Below, piece by piece: positions 1 to 7,800 of a stretch of DNA of 9,542 nt. The stretch is from the NCBI GenBank assembly GCA_025350385.1, contig JANXXZ010000122.1, positions 1 to 9,542 on the forward strand, given 5' to 3'. The position numbers and the translations under genes were made by a program. The DNA comes from Bacteroidales bacterium. Its GTDB lineage: Bacteria > Bacteroidota > Bacteroidia > Bacteroidales > UBA4417. Numbering within the stretch: the first letter of the stretch is position 1; each line of letters starts with the position of its first letter. A model generated the notes under the pieces. That model did not search any database. It was given only the letters and a program-made list of their open reading frames with translations, and was not told where the DNA came from.

Positions 1-170
1 GTACGCCTCATGATCCGCTCAAAACAAGGCCTGATACATTTCACTTGCAGCCAGGCATTGCAAGGAGGCTGTGTTTTGCTACCCACTGGCTATCCTTATA
101 TCATTCAGGCTACAGCTGCTGAAATATTTCTATCATGCCGCAGCAACAATCCTGCCCAGTTTCTTAATTT
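1..170. other. Flank downstream of purM, no gene identified
   Basis: Neither strand carries a reading frame that I can connect to a known family. On the minus strand, downstream of purM, stops occur in all frames until a short frame that stays open from about position 80 to the window edge but resembles nothing I know. On the plus strand one frame is open from the edge to position 225, but it runs antisense into the end of purM and has no recognisable composition. I see no clear hairpin with a T-run ending purM. The next gene of the unit may begin just outside the window. Confidence 0.5.
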
Positions 171-1337
171 TCAATATTCGAACACCCCTTCACTGCAACG
201 AATGGTTAGTTTTTTTCCAGTGTAAGGTTCGCATCGGCCTATGATCCTTGCTTCAATTCCGAATCCTTCGGATATCGCCATAATTTCATTGGCTATTGCT
301 TGCGGCAAATATAATTCCATGCGGTGCCCCATGTTGAAAACCTGGTACATCTCGCTCAGCGGGGTGCCGGATTGTTCCCTGATCATACGGAACAAAGGCG
401 GAACAGGAAAAAGGTTATCCTTGATGATATGAACATCGCTGGCAAAATGCAGTACCTTAGTCTGGGCGCCACCGCTGCAATGGATCAGGCCGTTAACCTG
501 CGAATGGAATTTTTCAAGGATGGCCCGGATTACCGGTGCATAGGTGCGGGTAGGAGAGAGTACCAGTTTCCCGGCGTCCACTCCCTGAACTTCAGTAGGA
601 TCGGTTAATTTCAGATTTCCACTGTAAACAACCTTTTTGGGGAGGTTAAGATCGTAAGATTCGGGATATTTTAAAGCATATTCATAGCTGAATACATCGT
701 GACGGGCTGAGGTGAGGCCATTGCTGCCCATACCGCCGTTGTAGTAATTTTCGTAGGAAGTCTGTCCAAAAGAAGCTAAGCCAACTATTACATCCCCCGG
801 AAGGATGCGGTTTTCGATGATTTCGCTTCGTTTTACCCTGGCTGTTACAGTGCTATCCACAATTATAGTCCGGACCAGGTCGCCAACATCTGCTGTTTCA
901 CCCCCGGTTGAATAGATTCTGATTCCCAGGGAACGCATCTTTTTAAGAAACTCTTCTGTGCCGTTGATGATGGCGCCGATTACTTCGCCGGGAATCCTGT
1001 TTTTATTACGGCCGATTGTTGAGGATAGCATGATTCCATCGGTGATACCGACACAAAGCAGGTCGTCGGTATTCATTACGATAGCATCCTGGGCTATTCC
1101 TTGCCAGACGGAAAGGTCACCGGTTTCGCGCCAGTAAAGGTAAGCCAGCGATGATTTTGTGCCGGCGCCGTCGGCATGCATCACCACGCAATAATCGGGA
1201 TCATTACCGAGAAAATCGGGGACTACTTTGCAAAATGCATTGGGAAACAATCCCTTGTCCAGTTTGCTAATGGCAGCATGTACATCTTCCTTGGCAGCGC
1301 TGACACCACGAAGGTTATATCTTGATTCATCAGCCAT
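171..1337 (-). CDS. purM: Phosphoribosylformylglycinamidine cyclo-ligase (AIR synthase), Bacteroidetes-type PurM
   Basis: This cytoplasmic enzyme of de novo purine synthesis closes FGAM to AIR using ATP. The 388-residue protein has the PurM/PurL ATP-grasp-unrelated fold signatures in order: HADGAGTKSS (54-63; the usual family core is DGVGTK), NTDDLLCVG (89-97), GGETADVGDL (145-154), GGMGSNGLTSARH (201-213), LSPTRTYAP (260-268), HCSGGAQTKVLHF (286-298) and FNMGHRMELYLP (334-345). It is longer than the roughly 345 residues of the enterobacterial enzyme and diverges from it, but as I recall this form is standard in Bacteroidetes. The ATG at 1337 is chosen because homologues begin with a similar M-x-x-S-R-Y-N-L-R-G stretch. 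It starts 22 bases after the OmpA-family gene with no terminator between, so it is probably read from the same transcript. A generic AIR-synthase-related protein is the only real alternative. Confidence 0.9.
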   Translation of the reverse strand: MADESRYNLRGVSAAKEDVHAAISKLDKGLFPNAFCKVVPDFLGNDPDYCVVMHADGAGTKSSLAYLYWRETGDLSVWQGIAQDAIVMNTDDLLCVGITDGIMLSSTIGRNKNRIPGEVIGAIINGTEEFLKKMRSLGIRIYSTGGETADVGDLVRTIIVDSTVTARVKRSEIIENRILPGDVIVGLASFGQTSYENYYNGGMGSNGLTSARHDVFSYEYALKYPESYDLNLPKKVVYSGNLKLTDPTEVQGVDAGKLVLSPTRTYAPVIRAILEKFHSQVNGLIHCSGGAQTKVLHFASDVHIIKDNLFPVPPLFRMIREQSGTPLSEMYQVFNMGHRMELYLPQAIANEIMAISEGFGIEARIIGRCEPYTGKKLTIRCSEGVFEY

Positions 1338-1359
1338 TATTCAGCCAGGGGCTTCGGGA

Positions 1360-3810
1360 TTACTGGAAAATTATCTGCTTCTTGTCCTTATCAATGGTGA
1401 ACTTGCCGAATTTCTTAAGTACAGCCTGGCTCATTAGAACACCGGCTTTTTGTTTTTGTAGCACGGTTGCTTCAAGATCGAAAGCTGATTTATTGGCTAT
1501 ACCAATTTCAGCCACATTGAAGGCTGCGTTGTCTATAATTGTGCTATTCGCCAGGATCTTTTCGGCGTCGCCTGCAAAATCAGTCTTCCCGATGGCGCCG
1601 GCTTTGAGGAGTTTCAGCGCCTGTTCGGTTGAGAAACTGAGCCCGGAACTTTCGTCAGAGAGTGTGAGTTCGAGGGTAACCCCATTTACAACAGCAGATA
1701 AAGTATAGGATTTATCCTGGTTTTCAACATAGTGAACCAAGTTGTCTTCCGGGTTTATCTGGATGGTGACTTTCTGGGCCTGGCTCTCAATGGCTTTGTT
1801 CTTGGTCTTGGGCACAAAGTCCTTGCTCAGGATGCGGAATTCAGTACGCCGATTCAGGGCATGTGCGGCTTCCTGCATGGGCTTGGTCGCCAATGAATCA
1901 ATATAAGGTGTTGTTAGAACAGCCCCCGCTTTGAAGGTAAAACCATCTTTGTTTACATCCTTGGCAAGTTTCCTGGGAACACGTTCCCCATAACCTTTGG
2001 CAACCAGGCGGTCAGGGTCGATGCCGCGTTCGATCAGGTAATTTACGACCGATTCGGCGCGTTTCTGAGAAAGCACATCATTGCTTTCGTCGCTTCCACG
2101 CGAGTCGGTATGCGATGCAAGTTCCACGATGATGGTTTCATTTTCGTCGAGGGTTTTGATTAGTCCCTGCAACGAGTCCTGGTATTGAGGTTTGAGGTCC
2201 CATTTTGCCAGGTCATAAAGGATGTCGGGCAGCACAACCGGTTTATCAGGAATAGGCTGTAGCCTGAAATCAATGGTGAAATCCTTGCTGCTTTCAAGCC
2301 CGACGGTAGTTTCCTTGGCTTTCTTGTTGAAGTAGTTTGTTTTGTTGCAAACCAGTTCATATGAAGTACGTGGTTTGATCTGGGTTTTGCTGAAACTATA
2401 GAATCCCTTGGCGTCGGTTTTGGCTTCAATGGATGTACCGTCAGATCCTACCAGCTTAATAACGGCAGCCTGGATAGGTTGCAGTGTATTATCATCTTTT
2501 ACAATACCTTGCAGGGTAAAGAGGATGGGCGGATTGACGAATGAATAGATGTCATCGCTTCCGCGGCCTCCTTTGCGGTTGGATGAGAAAAACCCTTTAT
2601 CTTCTTCAGGGTTGAAAACGATTGAAAAATCATCGCCGGCTGAATTCATCGGGTACTGCAGGTTCAATGGCTTATTCCAGACACCGTTGGAAAAAGTGGT
2701 ACGGAAAATATCAAGTCCGCCCATACCGGGGTGCCCGTTCGATGAAAAATACAGTGTTGTGTCGTTGCGCATGTAGGGAAACATCTCGTCGCCGGGAGTA
2801 TTTACCAGCGGTCCGAGGTTTTTTGCTTTCCCGAATGCATCATTTGCTGTTTTACGGGTTGCATACCAGATGTCTTTTCCGCCTTGTCCGCCCGGAAGGT
2901 TACTTGAGAAGAAAAGTATCAGTTCATCAGGACTTATGGAAGGATTCCCGAAAACGGTAGTACTGTCGCCGCCGAGCGACAGGGCTTTCGGTTCACCCCA
3001 GTTTCGTCCGGCCCTGCGCGAAACCATGATCTGGCAGCCCTGAAGTGTACCTTTTTCATTACCGCAACGGGTAAAGTAAAGTTGGTTGAATTTGCTGTTT
3101 AACGCTGGGTTTCCTTCGTTTGATTCGGTGTTGATCAGGCCGCCTGTTTCAAGCAATACGGGGGTTGACCATTGCCCCTTGGGGTCAAGTTTCGCAATGA
3201 ACAAATCACTGAAACTCTGGCCTGTCCAGTTATCGAGTGTTTTACCGGTTGCTGCATCGCGGGTGGAAGTGAAAATCACCGTATTAAACAACTTATCCGC
3301 ATAAGCTGCCGAGAAATCGGAAGCCTTCGAATTGAGCGCTTTTCCATTAGTTACCTTATACTTTGTAGGGTTGTCAATCCACTCCTGGGCGAGTTTGCAT
3401 GATTCCGAACCATTGGGTCCCCGCGGATCTTCCGGCACTTGTTCAGTATATTTATCGAAGAAGGCTTTGGCCTCTTCATATTTTTCGTTCGACTTCATAG
3501 CCTGCGCCAGGTAAAGAAAAACTAGCGGGTTCTTTTCGGCGTAATTTGTTTTAGAAATCCTTTTGTATGCTGCTTCGGTTTTTTTAGTGTTGTTGATGAG
3601 CCGGTAACATTCGGCCATCTGGAAAGATATCTTCTCCTTATCCGGTTTCAACCTGGCTTTAGAAAGCGCTTTTTTATACTTGGTAAGAGCCAGGTTGTAC
3701 TGCATATTGTTGTAAGCATCATCAGCAGCCTTCCAGGCACGGTTCTGGGCTATACCTGAAGCGAAAACAATGAGCACAAAAAGGGTAATCAGGAGCGATC
3801 GTATCTTCAT
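1360..3810 (-). CDS. PorE-like OmpA-family protein: TPR, PD40 propeller, carboxypeptidase-regulatory-like, OmpA and C-terminal pseudo-retropepsin domain
   Basis: The 816-residue protein starts with a signal peptide (hydrophobic core 5-18, likely cleavage after ASGIA/Q). It has no lipobox cysteine. Next come TPR-like helices (24-120) and a WD40/PD40-type propeller (about 175-425) with repeated SSN..GG..DI blades at 302, 356 and 409. A carboxypeptidase-regulatory-like beta domain follows (about 430-515), then an OmpA_C domain (about 525-662). The OmpA domain keeps the peptidoglycan-binding pair HTD569 and R584 (15 apart) and NRRTEF (653-658), with an insert of about 40 residues between GYGE and NRRTEF. 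The order TPR-propeller-CRD-OmpA matches PorE of the type IX secretion system. PorE is a lipoprotein, however, and ends after OmpA, so orthology is not claimed. Residues 692-816 resemble a clan AA aspartic protease without its catalytic triplet. It probably anchors an envelope assembly to peptidoglycan (inference). Confidence 0.85.
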   Translation of the reverse strand: MKIRSLLITLFVLIVFASGIAQNRAWKAADDAYNNMQYNLALTKYKKALSKARLKPDKEKISFQMAECYRLINNTKKTEAAYKRISKTNYAEKNPLVFLYLAQAMKSNEKYEEAKAFFDKYTEQVPEDPRGPNGSESCKLAQEWIDNPTKYKVTNGKALNSKASDFSAAYADKLFNTVIFTSTRDAATGKTLDNWTGQSFSDLFIAKLDPKGQWSTPVLLETGGLINTESNEGNPALNSKFNQLYFTRCGNEKGTLQGCQIMVSRRAGRNWGEPKALSLGGDSTTVFGNPSISPDELILFFSSNLPGGQGGKDIWYATRKTANDAFGKAKNLGPLVNTPGDEMFPYMRNDTTLYFSSNGHPGMGGLDIFRTTFSNGVWNKPLNLQYPMNSAGDDFSIVFNPEEDKGFFSSNRKGGRGSDDIYSFVNPPILFTLQGIVKDDNTLQPIQAAVIKLVGSDGTSIEAKTDAKGFYSFSKTQIKPRTSYELVCNKTNYFNKKAKETTVGLESSKDFTIDFRLQPIPDKPVVLPDILYDLAKWDLKPQYQDSLQGLIKTLDENETIIVELASHTDSRGSDESNDVLSQKRAESVVNYLIERGIDPDRLVAKGYGERVPRKLAKDVNKDGFTFKAGAVLTTPYIDSLATKPMQEAAHALNRRTEFRILSKDFVPKTKNKAIESQAQKVTIQINPEDNLVHYVENQDKSYTLSAVVNGVTLELTLSDESSGLSFSTEQALKLLKAGAIGKTDFAGDAEKILANSTIIDNAAFNVAEIGIANKSAFDLEATVLQKQKAGVLMSQAVLKKFGKFTIDKDKKQIIFQ
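1363..1737 (-). other. Retropepsin-like C-terminal domain lacking the D-T/S-G motif (part of the OmpA-family protein)
   Basis: Residues 692-816 follow the pattern I know from single-domain retropepsin-like proteins: strand, V-N-G-V, two hydrophobic residues, D-T-G-A-S, a hydrophobic-S stretch, A..LL..G, A-N-S/G, a VxxIxIGN-like strand, then L-L-G-Q-S-x-L-x-x-F-G-x-x-x-I-D and a final hydrophobic strand. Here VVNGVTLELTL (707-717) is followed by SDESSGLSFS (718-727) where DTGASNVSIS would be expected. Later come STEQALKLLKAG (727-738), ILANST (752-757), VAEIGIAN (766-773) and VLMSQAVLKKFGKFTID (791-807). The catalytic aspartate position reads serine, and the family's LGQS reads MSQA, so proteolysis is not expected. 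The alignment is by eye from memory of the family. Confidence 0.6.
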
Positions 3811-3893
3811 AAAACAACGTACTACGGGGTAATTGCTATGCTCGGATAAATAGTTATTAAATCAATTATTTCAACGGTTTGGCCGGACTTTTA

Positions 3894-4298
3894 TTATACG
3901 GCTTTTTCTGATTCACCAGGAGTTTTAGGCACAGTATTACCTTGCTTAGCTTCAATCATGTCGATAGTTGGAGTTTTGGCCGGAGTTTCCTCAGAAATGG
4001 TCAGATCGCTTACGACACGGGCCCTGGTTTTGGATACTTCCTGATTAACTCCTTCCATTTCTTCTTTTATTTTATTCTGGGCCGAAAGCAGGTCATTGCG
4101 CAATTCTGATGTTTCCTGGCGGAATTCACGGGTGAGGTCGTTGGATGCCTTTTTCATATCATTCATGATTTTGCCTATCTTCCTTGCAATTTCCGGCATT
4201 TTATCCGGGCCGAAGACAAGGAATATCACCAGGACTATCAACATGAACTCGCCACCGCTTACATCAAGAATCAGGAATACAGGATGATAAAACATCAT
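3894..4298 (-). CDS. Twin-arginine translocase TatA/TatB-family subunit
   Basis: This 134-residue membrane protein belongs to the MttA/Hcf106 family, which works with TatC to export folded proteins carrying RR signal peptides. One short transmembrane segment (17-29, EFMLIVLVIFLVF) is followed by the hinge GPDKMPEIARKIGK (30-43), an amphipathic helix and a charged helical region likely to coil (about 50-95). The tail from 101 is rich in Pro, Thr and Glu. The spacing of 12 residues between the polar residue before the membrane segment (E17) and the hinge Phe equals that of E. coli TatA (Q8 to F20). The Glu, the G-P hinge and the length recall TatB. No tatC lies in the window. Two adjacent ATGs (4298 and 4295) are possible starts; a later Met at residue 19 would cut the membrane segment. 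It lies 83 bases before the OmpA-family gene, with no terminator seen between. Confidence 0.87.
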   Translation of the reverse strand: MMFYHPVFLILDVSGGEFMLIVLVIFLVFGPDKMPEIARKIGKIMNDMKKASNDLTREFRQETSELRNDLLSAQNKIKEEMEGVNQEVSKTRARVVSDLTISEETPAKTPTIDMIEAKQGNTVPKTPGESEKAV

Positions 4299-4315
4299 AC
4301 GGGGTTTGGTCAGGA

Positions 4316-4348
4316 CAAAAATACTAAACGCCAGCCACTTATTTGAAA
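4316..4348 (-). promoter_or_regulatory. Probable Bacteroidetes-type promoter of the Tat gene
   Basis: Read on the minus strand, 4323-4316 is TATTTTTG, a full match to the Bacteroidetes -7 element TAnnTTTG. It lies about 17 bases before the first ATG, giving a leader of roughly ten bases. The upstream element is weak: TTTC at a spacing of 21 rather than TTTG at 19. No comparable element is evident in the 83 bases before the OmpA-family gene, which is consistent with this promoter serving tat, the OmpA-family gene and purM together. Confidence 0.45.
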
Positions 4349-4780
4349 AAAATAAACTTTTCGGGCATATTCCTTTGATAAAACATGAGGCTGTCTCAAA
4401 AAAGGTTGACTAGGTGCTTTTCCCCGTTGTAAAGTCTATAAGTCGATGTGTTATTCTTTTTGAATCCCATTGGCAAAGTAGGGTACATAGTTTAAATCTT
4501 AGACCAATCGAAAGAGTGACAGCATTGAAAACCCTATGTGTTTGCTTTTGTACTCTATGTATCTATGTGTTAATAATTTAACTACACAGGCACAGCAGGA
4601 CACATAGTTTTGTGTGATTGATGTTTTTTAAATTAAAGCACTTTTTTAAAATTTTCTCAAACAAAACCTATTTACTTTACTACACAGCAGCACAAAGGAT
4701 TGCACAAAGGTCCATTAAGGACTTTTAAGACCGTTTAATCTTGTCATTACATTATTGAGACTAGCGGCATCAGGAAACAA
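4324..4780. other. Long intergenic region, no gene, repeat debris
   Basis: This AT-rich stretch between the Tat promoter and the secDF terminator holds no credible reading frame and no RNA gene I can identify. It contains the tract GAGGCTGTCTCAAAAAA (4387-4403), similar to terminal inverted repeats of some insertion sequences but without a partner here. It also holds degenerate TGTG/CACA words: ACATAGTTT at 4486-4494 and 4602-4610, CTATGTGT at 4534-4541 and 4563-4570, and ACTACACAG at 4581-4589 and 4680-4688, followed by two CACAAAGG words (4691-4698 and 4703-4710). Confidence 0.55.
4534..4607. repeat. Imperfect inverted repeat of CTATGTGT / ACACATAG
   Basis: The ends, CTATGTGT (4534-4541) and ACACATAG (4600-4607), are exact reverse complements. 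Near the centre TGTGTTAA (4566-4573) faces TTAACTACACA (4578-4588), which pairs if two bases bulge out. The left arm carries a second CTATGTGT (4563-4570). The whole looks like a decayed hairpin built from short TGTG-type words. Similar CACAAAGG/CTATGTG-rich repeats are, to my memory, scattered between genes in many Bacteroidetes genomes. It is too far from either gene and lacks a T-run to be a terminator. Confidence 0.5.
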
Positions 4781-4805
4781 AAAACCCCGGAAAAACCGGG
4801 GTTTT
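4779..4805 (-). terminator. Rho-independent terminator of secDF
   Basis: AAAACCCCGG (4781-4790), a five-base loop and CCGGGGTTTT (4796-4805) form a perfect ten-base-pair stem. On the minus strand it is followed by six Ts (complement of the A-run 4779-4784, partly shared with the stem). It begins 25 bases after the secDF stop. The arm on the other side gives only four Ts on the plus strand, so plus-strand termination would be weaker. Confidence 0.9.
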
Positions 4806-4830
4806 AGAGTAGGAGCTAAACAGCTTCCGA

Positions 4831-7800
4831 TTATTTTTTTGCAGTTAACGCAAGCTTCTTTTCGTTCCGGCTTCTTTGCCACATGATGAGGTCATAGGCA
4901 ATTGGAGTAGCATTCAGAATTGAAGAATAAGTTCCGATTGCAATACCAACCATTAAAGCAAAACAAAATCCCCTAATAACTTCACCGCCAAAGAGGAACA
5001 TAGCCAGCAGTACCATGAAGGTAATTCCGGAAGTATTCAGGGTACGGCCCAGTGTGCTGTTGATGGCGGCATTCATGGTTTCCCTGAGATCGCGTTTTGG
5101 GTAGAGCGTGGTATACTCTCTAATACGGTCAAAGATAATTACCGAGTCCATAATGGAGTATCCTATAATTGTGAGGATAGCTGCAATGAAGTGCTGGTCA
5201 ATATCAAGACTGAAAGGAAGGAATCCATGTAAAACCGAGAAAAGGGTCAGAACAATGAAAGTGTCATGGAAAAGTGAGACTACACCACCCAATCCCCATT
5301 GCCATTTCCGGAAACGGAGTAAAATATATGCGAAAATAATTATCAGGGAGAAGAATACCGCATAATATGCTTTAACCAGCAAACTGTAGGCAATGATAGG
5401 CTGTACCTTTTCGGAACTCATCTTTCCAAGCGCTTTCTTATCGGTATGAGCCTGGAAGTCAGCTTCAGAGATCGGAGCTTTGTACAGGGATTTCAATCCG
5501 GTATATAATTTAGCTTCTACGATTGAGTCAACTTTTGTGGATGAATTATCAATCAGGTATGAAGTAGTAATTTTAACCTGGTTGTTATTTCCAAAGGTTT
5601 TTACCTCAGGCTCCTGCCCATATACTGCGAGCAGTGCTTTCCTCACATTATCGGTACGTACATCCTGGTCGAACCGGACGATATAAGTACGACCTCCTTT
5701 AAAGTCAATACCGTAGCTTAAGCCGCGCACAAAGAGGGAGATAATACCAATGATGACGAGTGAGCCGGAAATGATATAAAAGGTTTTCCTGAGGCCGATA
5801 AAATCAATTTTGGTATGGGTAAGAATATGCTCGGTATACTTGTTCCAGAGCGTGATGGTTTGATTCTTATCCAGAAGGCGGCTAAAGAGTAAACGGGTAA
5901 TGAAGATAGCACAGAACATTGAACTGAGAACACCAATAATAAGGGTAGTAGCAAAACCCTGAACAGGACCTGAACCAAAAACATATAGTACAATACCGGT
6001 AAGAAGAGTAGTTACGTTACTGTCGATAATGGCAGTAAGCGCATGTTTATACCCATCATTGATAGCCAATCGCAAGCCTTTCCCCGCTCGAAGTTCCTCC
6101 CGTATTCGTTCATAAATAATAACGTTCTTGTCAACATCCATACCTAAAGTAAGCACAATACCAGCAATACCGGGCAGAGTGAGTACAGCCCCGATAGAAG
6201 CAAGAATACCAAACACAAACAGTAGGTTAACAAACAAGGCAACGTTGGCGATCAAACCAGCCTTGTTATAATAGAAGATCATGTACATAAGGGTGAGGAT
6301 GAAAGCTACGACAAATGACCACAATCCAGAGTTGATTGCTTCTTTCCCGAGTGTTGGACCAACCACAGCTTCTTCAACAATGCGCGCAGGTGCAGGCAGT
6401 TTACCGGCTTTCAGCACGGTTGCGAGGTCCTGACCTTCTTCAATTGAAAAATTACCTGTGATTGAAGAACGACCGTTTGGAATTTCATCATTCACATTGG
6501 GAGCTGAATAGACATAGCCATCGAGAACAATAGCAACTTGTTTCCCCACATTTGAGGCAGTCAGATTCCTCCAGACCTTAGCGCCGGTCTGGTTCATATT
6601 CATAGCTACTTCTACGCGTCCATTCTGGTCATAGTCCTGGCGTGCATCAATAATTACATCTCCTCCAAGTGAGGCTGTGTTATCACGATTAGCCGAACGG
6701 AGTGCATAAAGCTGCAAAACATCTGGTTGCTCTTTTTCGGGTTTAACACCCCATGCGAGGATCAGATTCCTTGGGAACAACTTATTCACTTTGCTAAGCA
6801 TACGGTTAACCCTTGCAGTATCTTTTATGGCAGCGTAACCAACAGTTGCTTTGTCGCTTGCATAATCTTTTCCGTCTTTACCCCTGGAGATGGCAGGACG
6901 CAAATAGGCAAAAAGAGGATTCTCCTTGGCGTATTGTTCAAATCCCTGCTCCTTATTTGATTTGCCTGTTGTATCTTTTTTAAGTTTTGCAGCGAGATCC
7001 ATCTTCTTTGACGATGTGTCGGCAATCTTTGCAGTTTGTTTTGTAATTGAATCCGGTGCTTTTTTGCTTACCTGTCTCAATGAGTCGGCAGGTTTATTAT
7101 CAAGGGAATCAACGCCAGTGAAACCAGCAAGGCGTTTATTGGCCTCCATGAAGTAATTGGTCAGCTGGTTGAACTGGTACATTTCCCAGAATTCAAGCTT
7201 GGCAGTACCTTGCAGGAGTTTGCGAACACGCTCAGGATCCTTGATACCCGGTAATTCGATCAGGATACGGTCGCTGGTGGTAAGTTTTTGGATATTGGGC
7301 TGTGAAACCCCGAAACGGTTGATACGATTGTTCAGAATGTTGAACGTGCGGTCAAAAGCATCGTTACATTCTGTGCGGATCACTTTCAGGACTTCTTCGT
7401 TGGTAGAATTTGGCTTGATCTTATCCCTCATCTCCATGCGGCCGAATATGGCTGCAAGTTTTGCGTTGGGGTCCAGTTGCTTGAAGGATTCACCGAACAG
7501 GGTAACGAAATCGCGCTGGCTGCTCTTCTGCTTTTCGGCCGCAAGCGACATCGCCTTCACAAAAGTGGGATTGGTGCTGTAGCCCGACATGGCGTTTACA
7601 ACGTCCGACACCGAAACTTCCAGGGTAACATTCATCCCGCCTTTAAGGTCAAGACCAAGATTGATCTCGCGCTCTTTACATTCCTTATAAGAGTATTTGC
7701 GGAGAAAAATGTTGTAAACCGTCAGGTTCGAAACCGAATCGAGGTAATAACGCTCGCGCACTGCTGCTATAGAGTCGGCGATGGTTGTTTCTCTGGCTGC

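Noticed and set aside
10..225. Plus-strand open frame of 71 codons at the left edge
   Set aside because: It overlaps the 3' end of purM antisense, shows no known motif or signal and has no promoter or ribosome-binding context.
2160..2960. Several open frames on both strands inside the OmpA-family gene
   Set aside because: They lie in other frames of a gene with clear domain structure and have shadow-like composition.
3811..3893. Promoter for the OmpA-family gene
   Set aside because: No TAnnTTTG match is present; the nearest AT-rich candidates lack the TTTG end and a spaced -33 element.
4681..4710. Possible CRISPR-like repeat of CACAAAGG
   Set aside because: Only two short words with no regular spacing, no full-length repeat units and no cas gene nearby.
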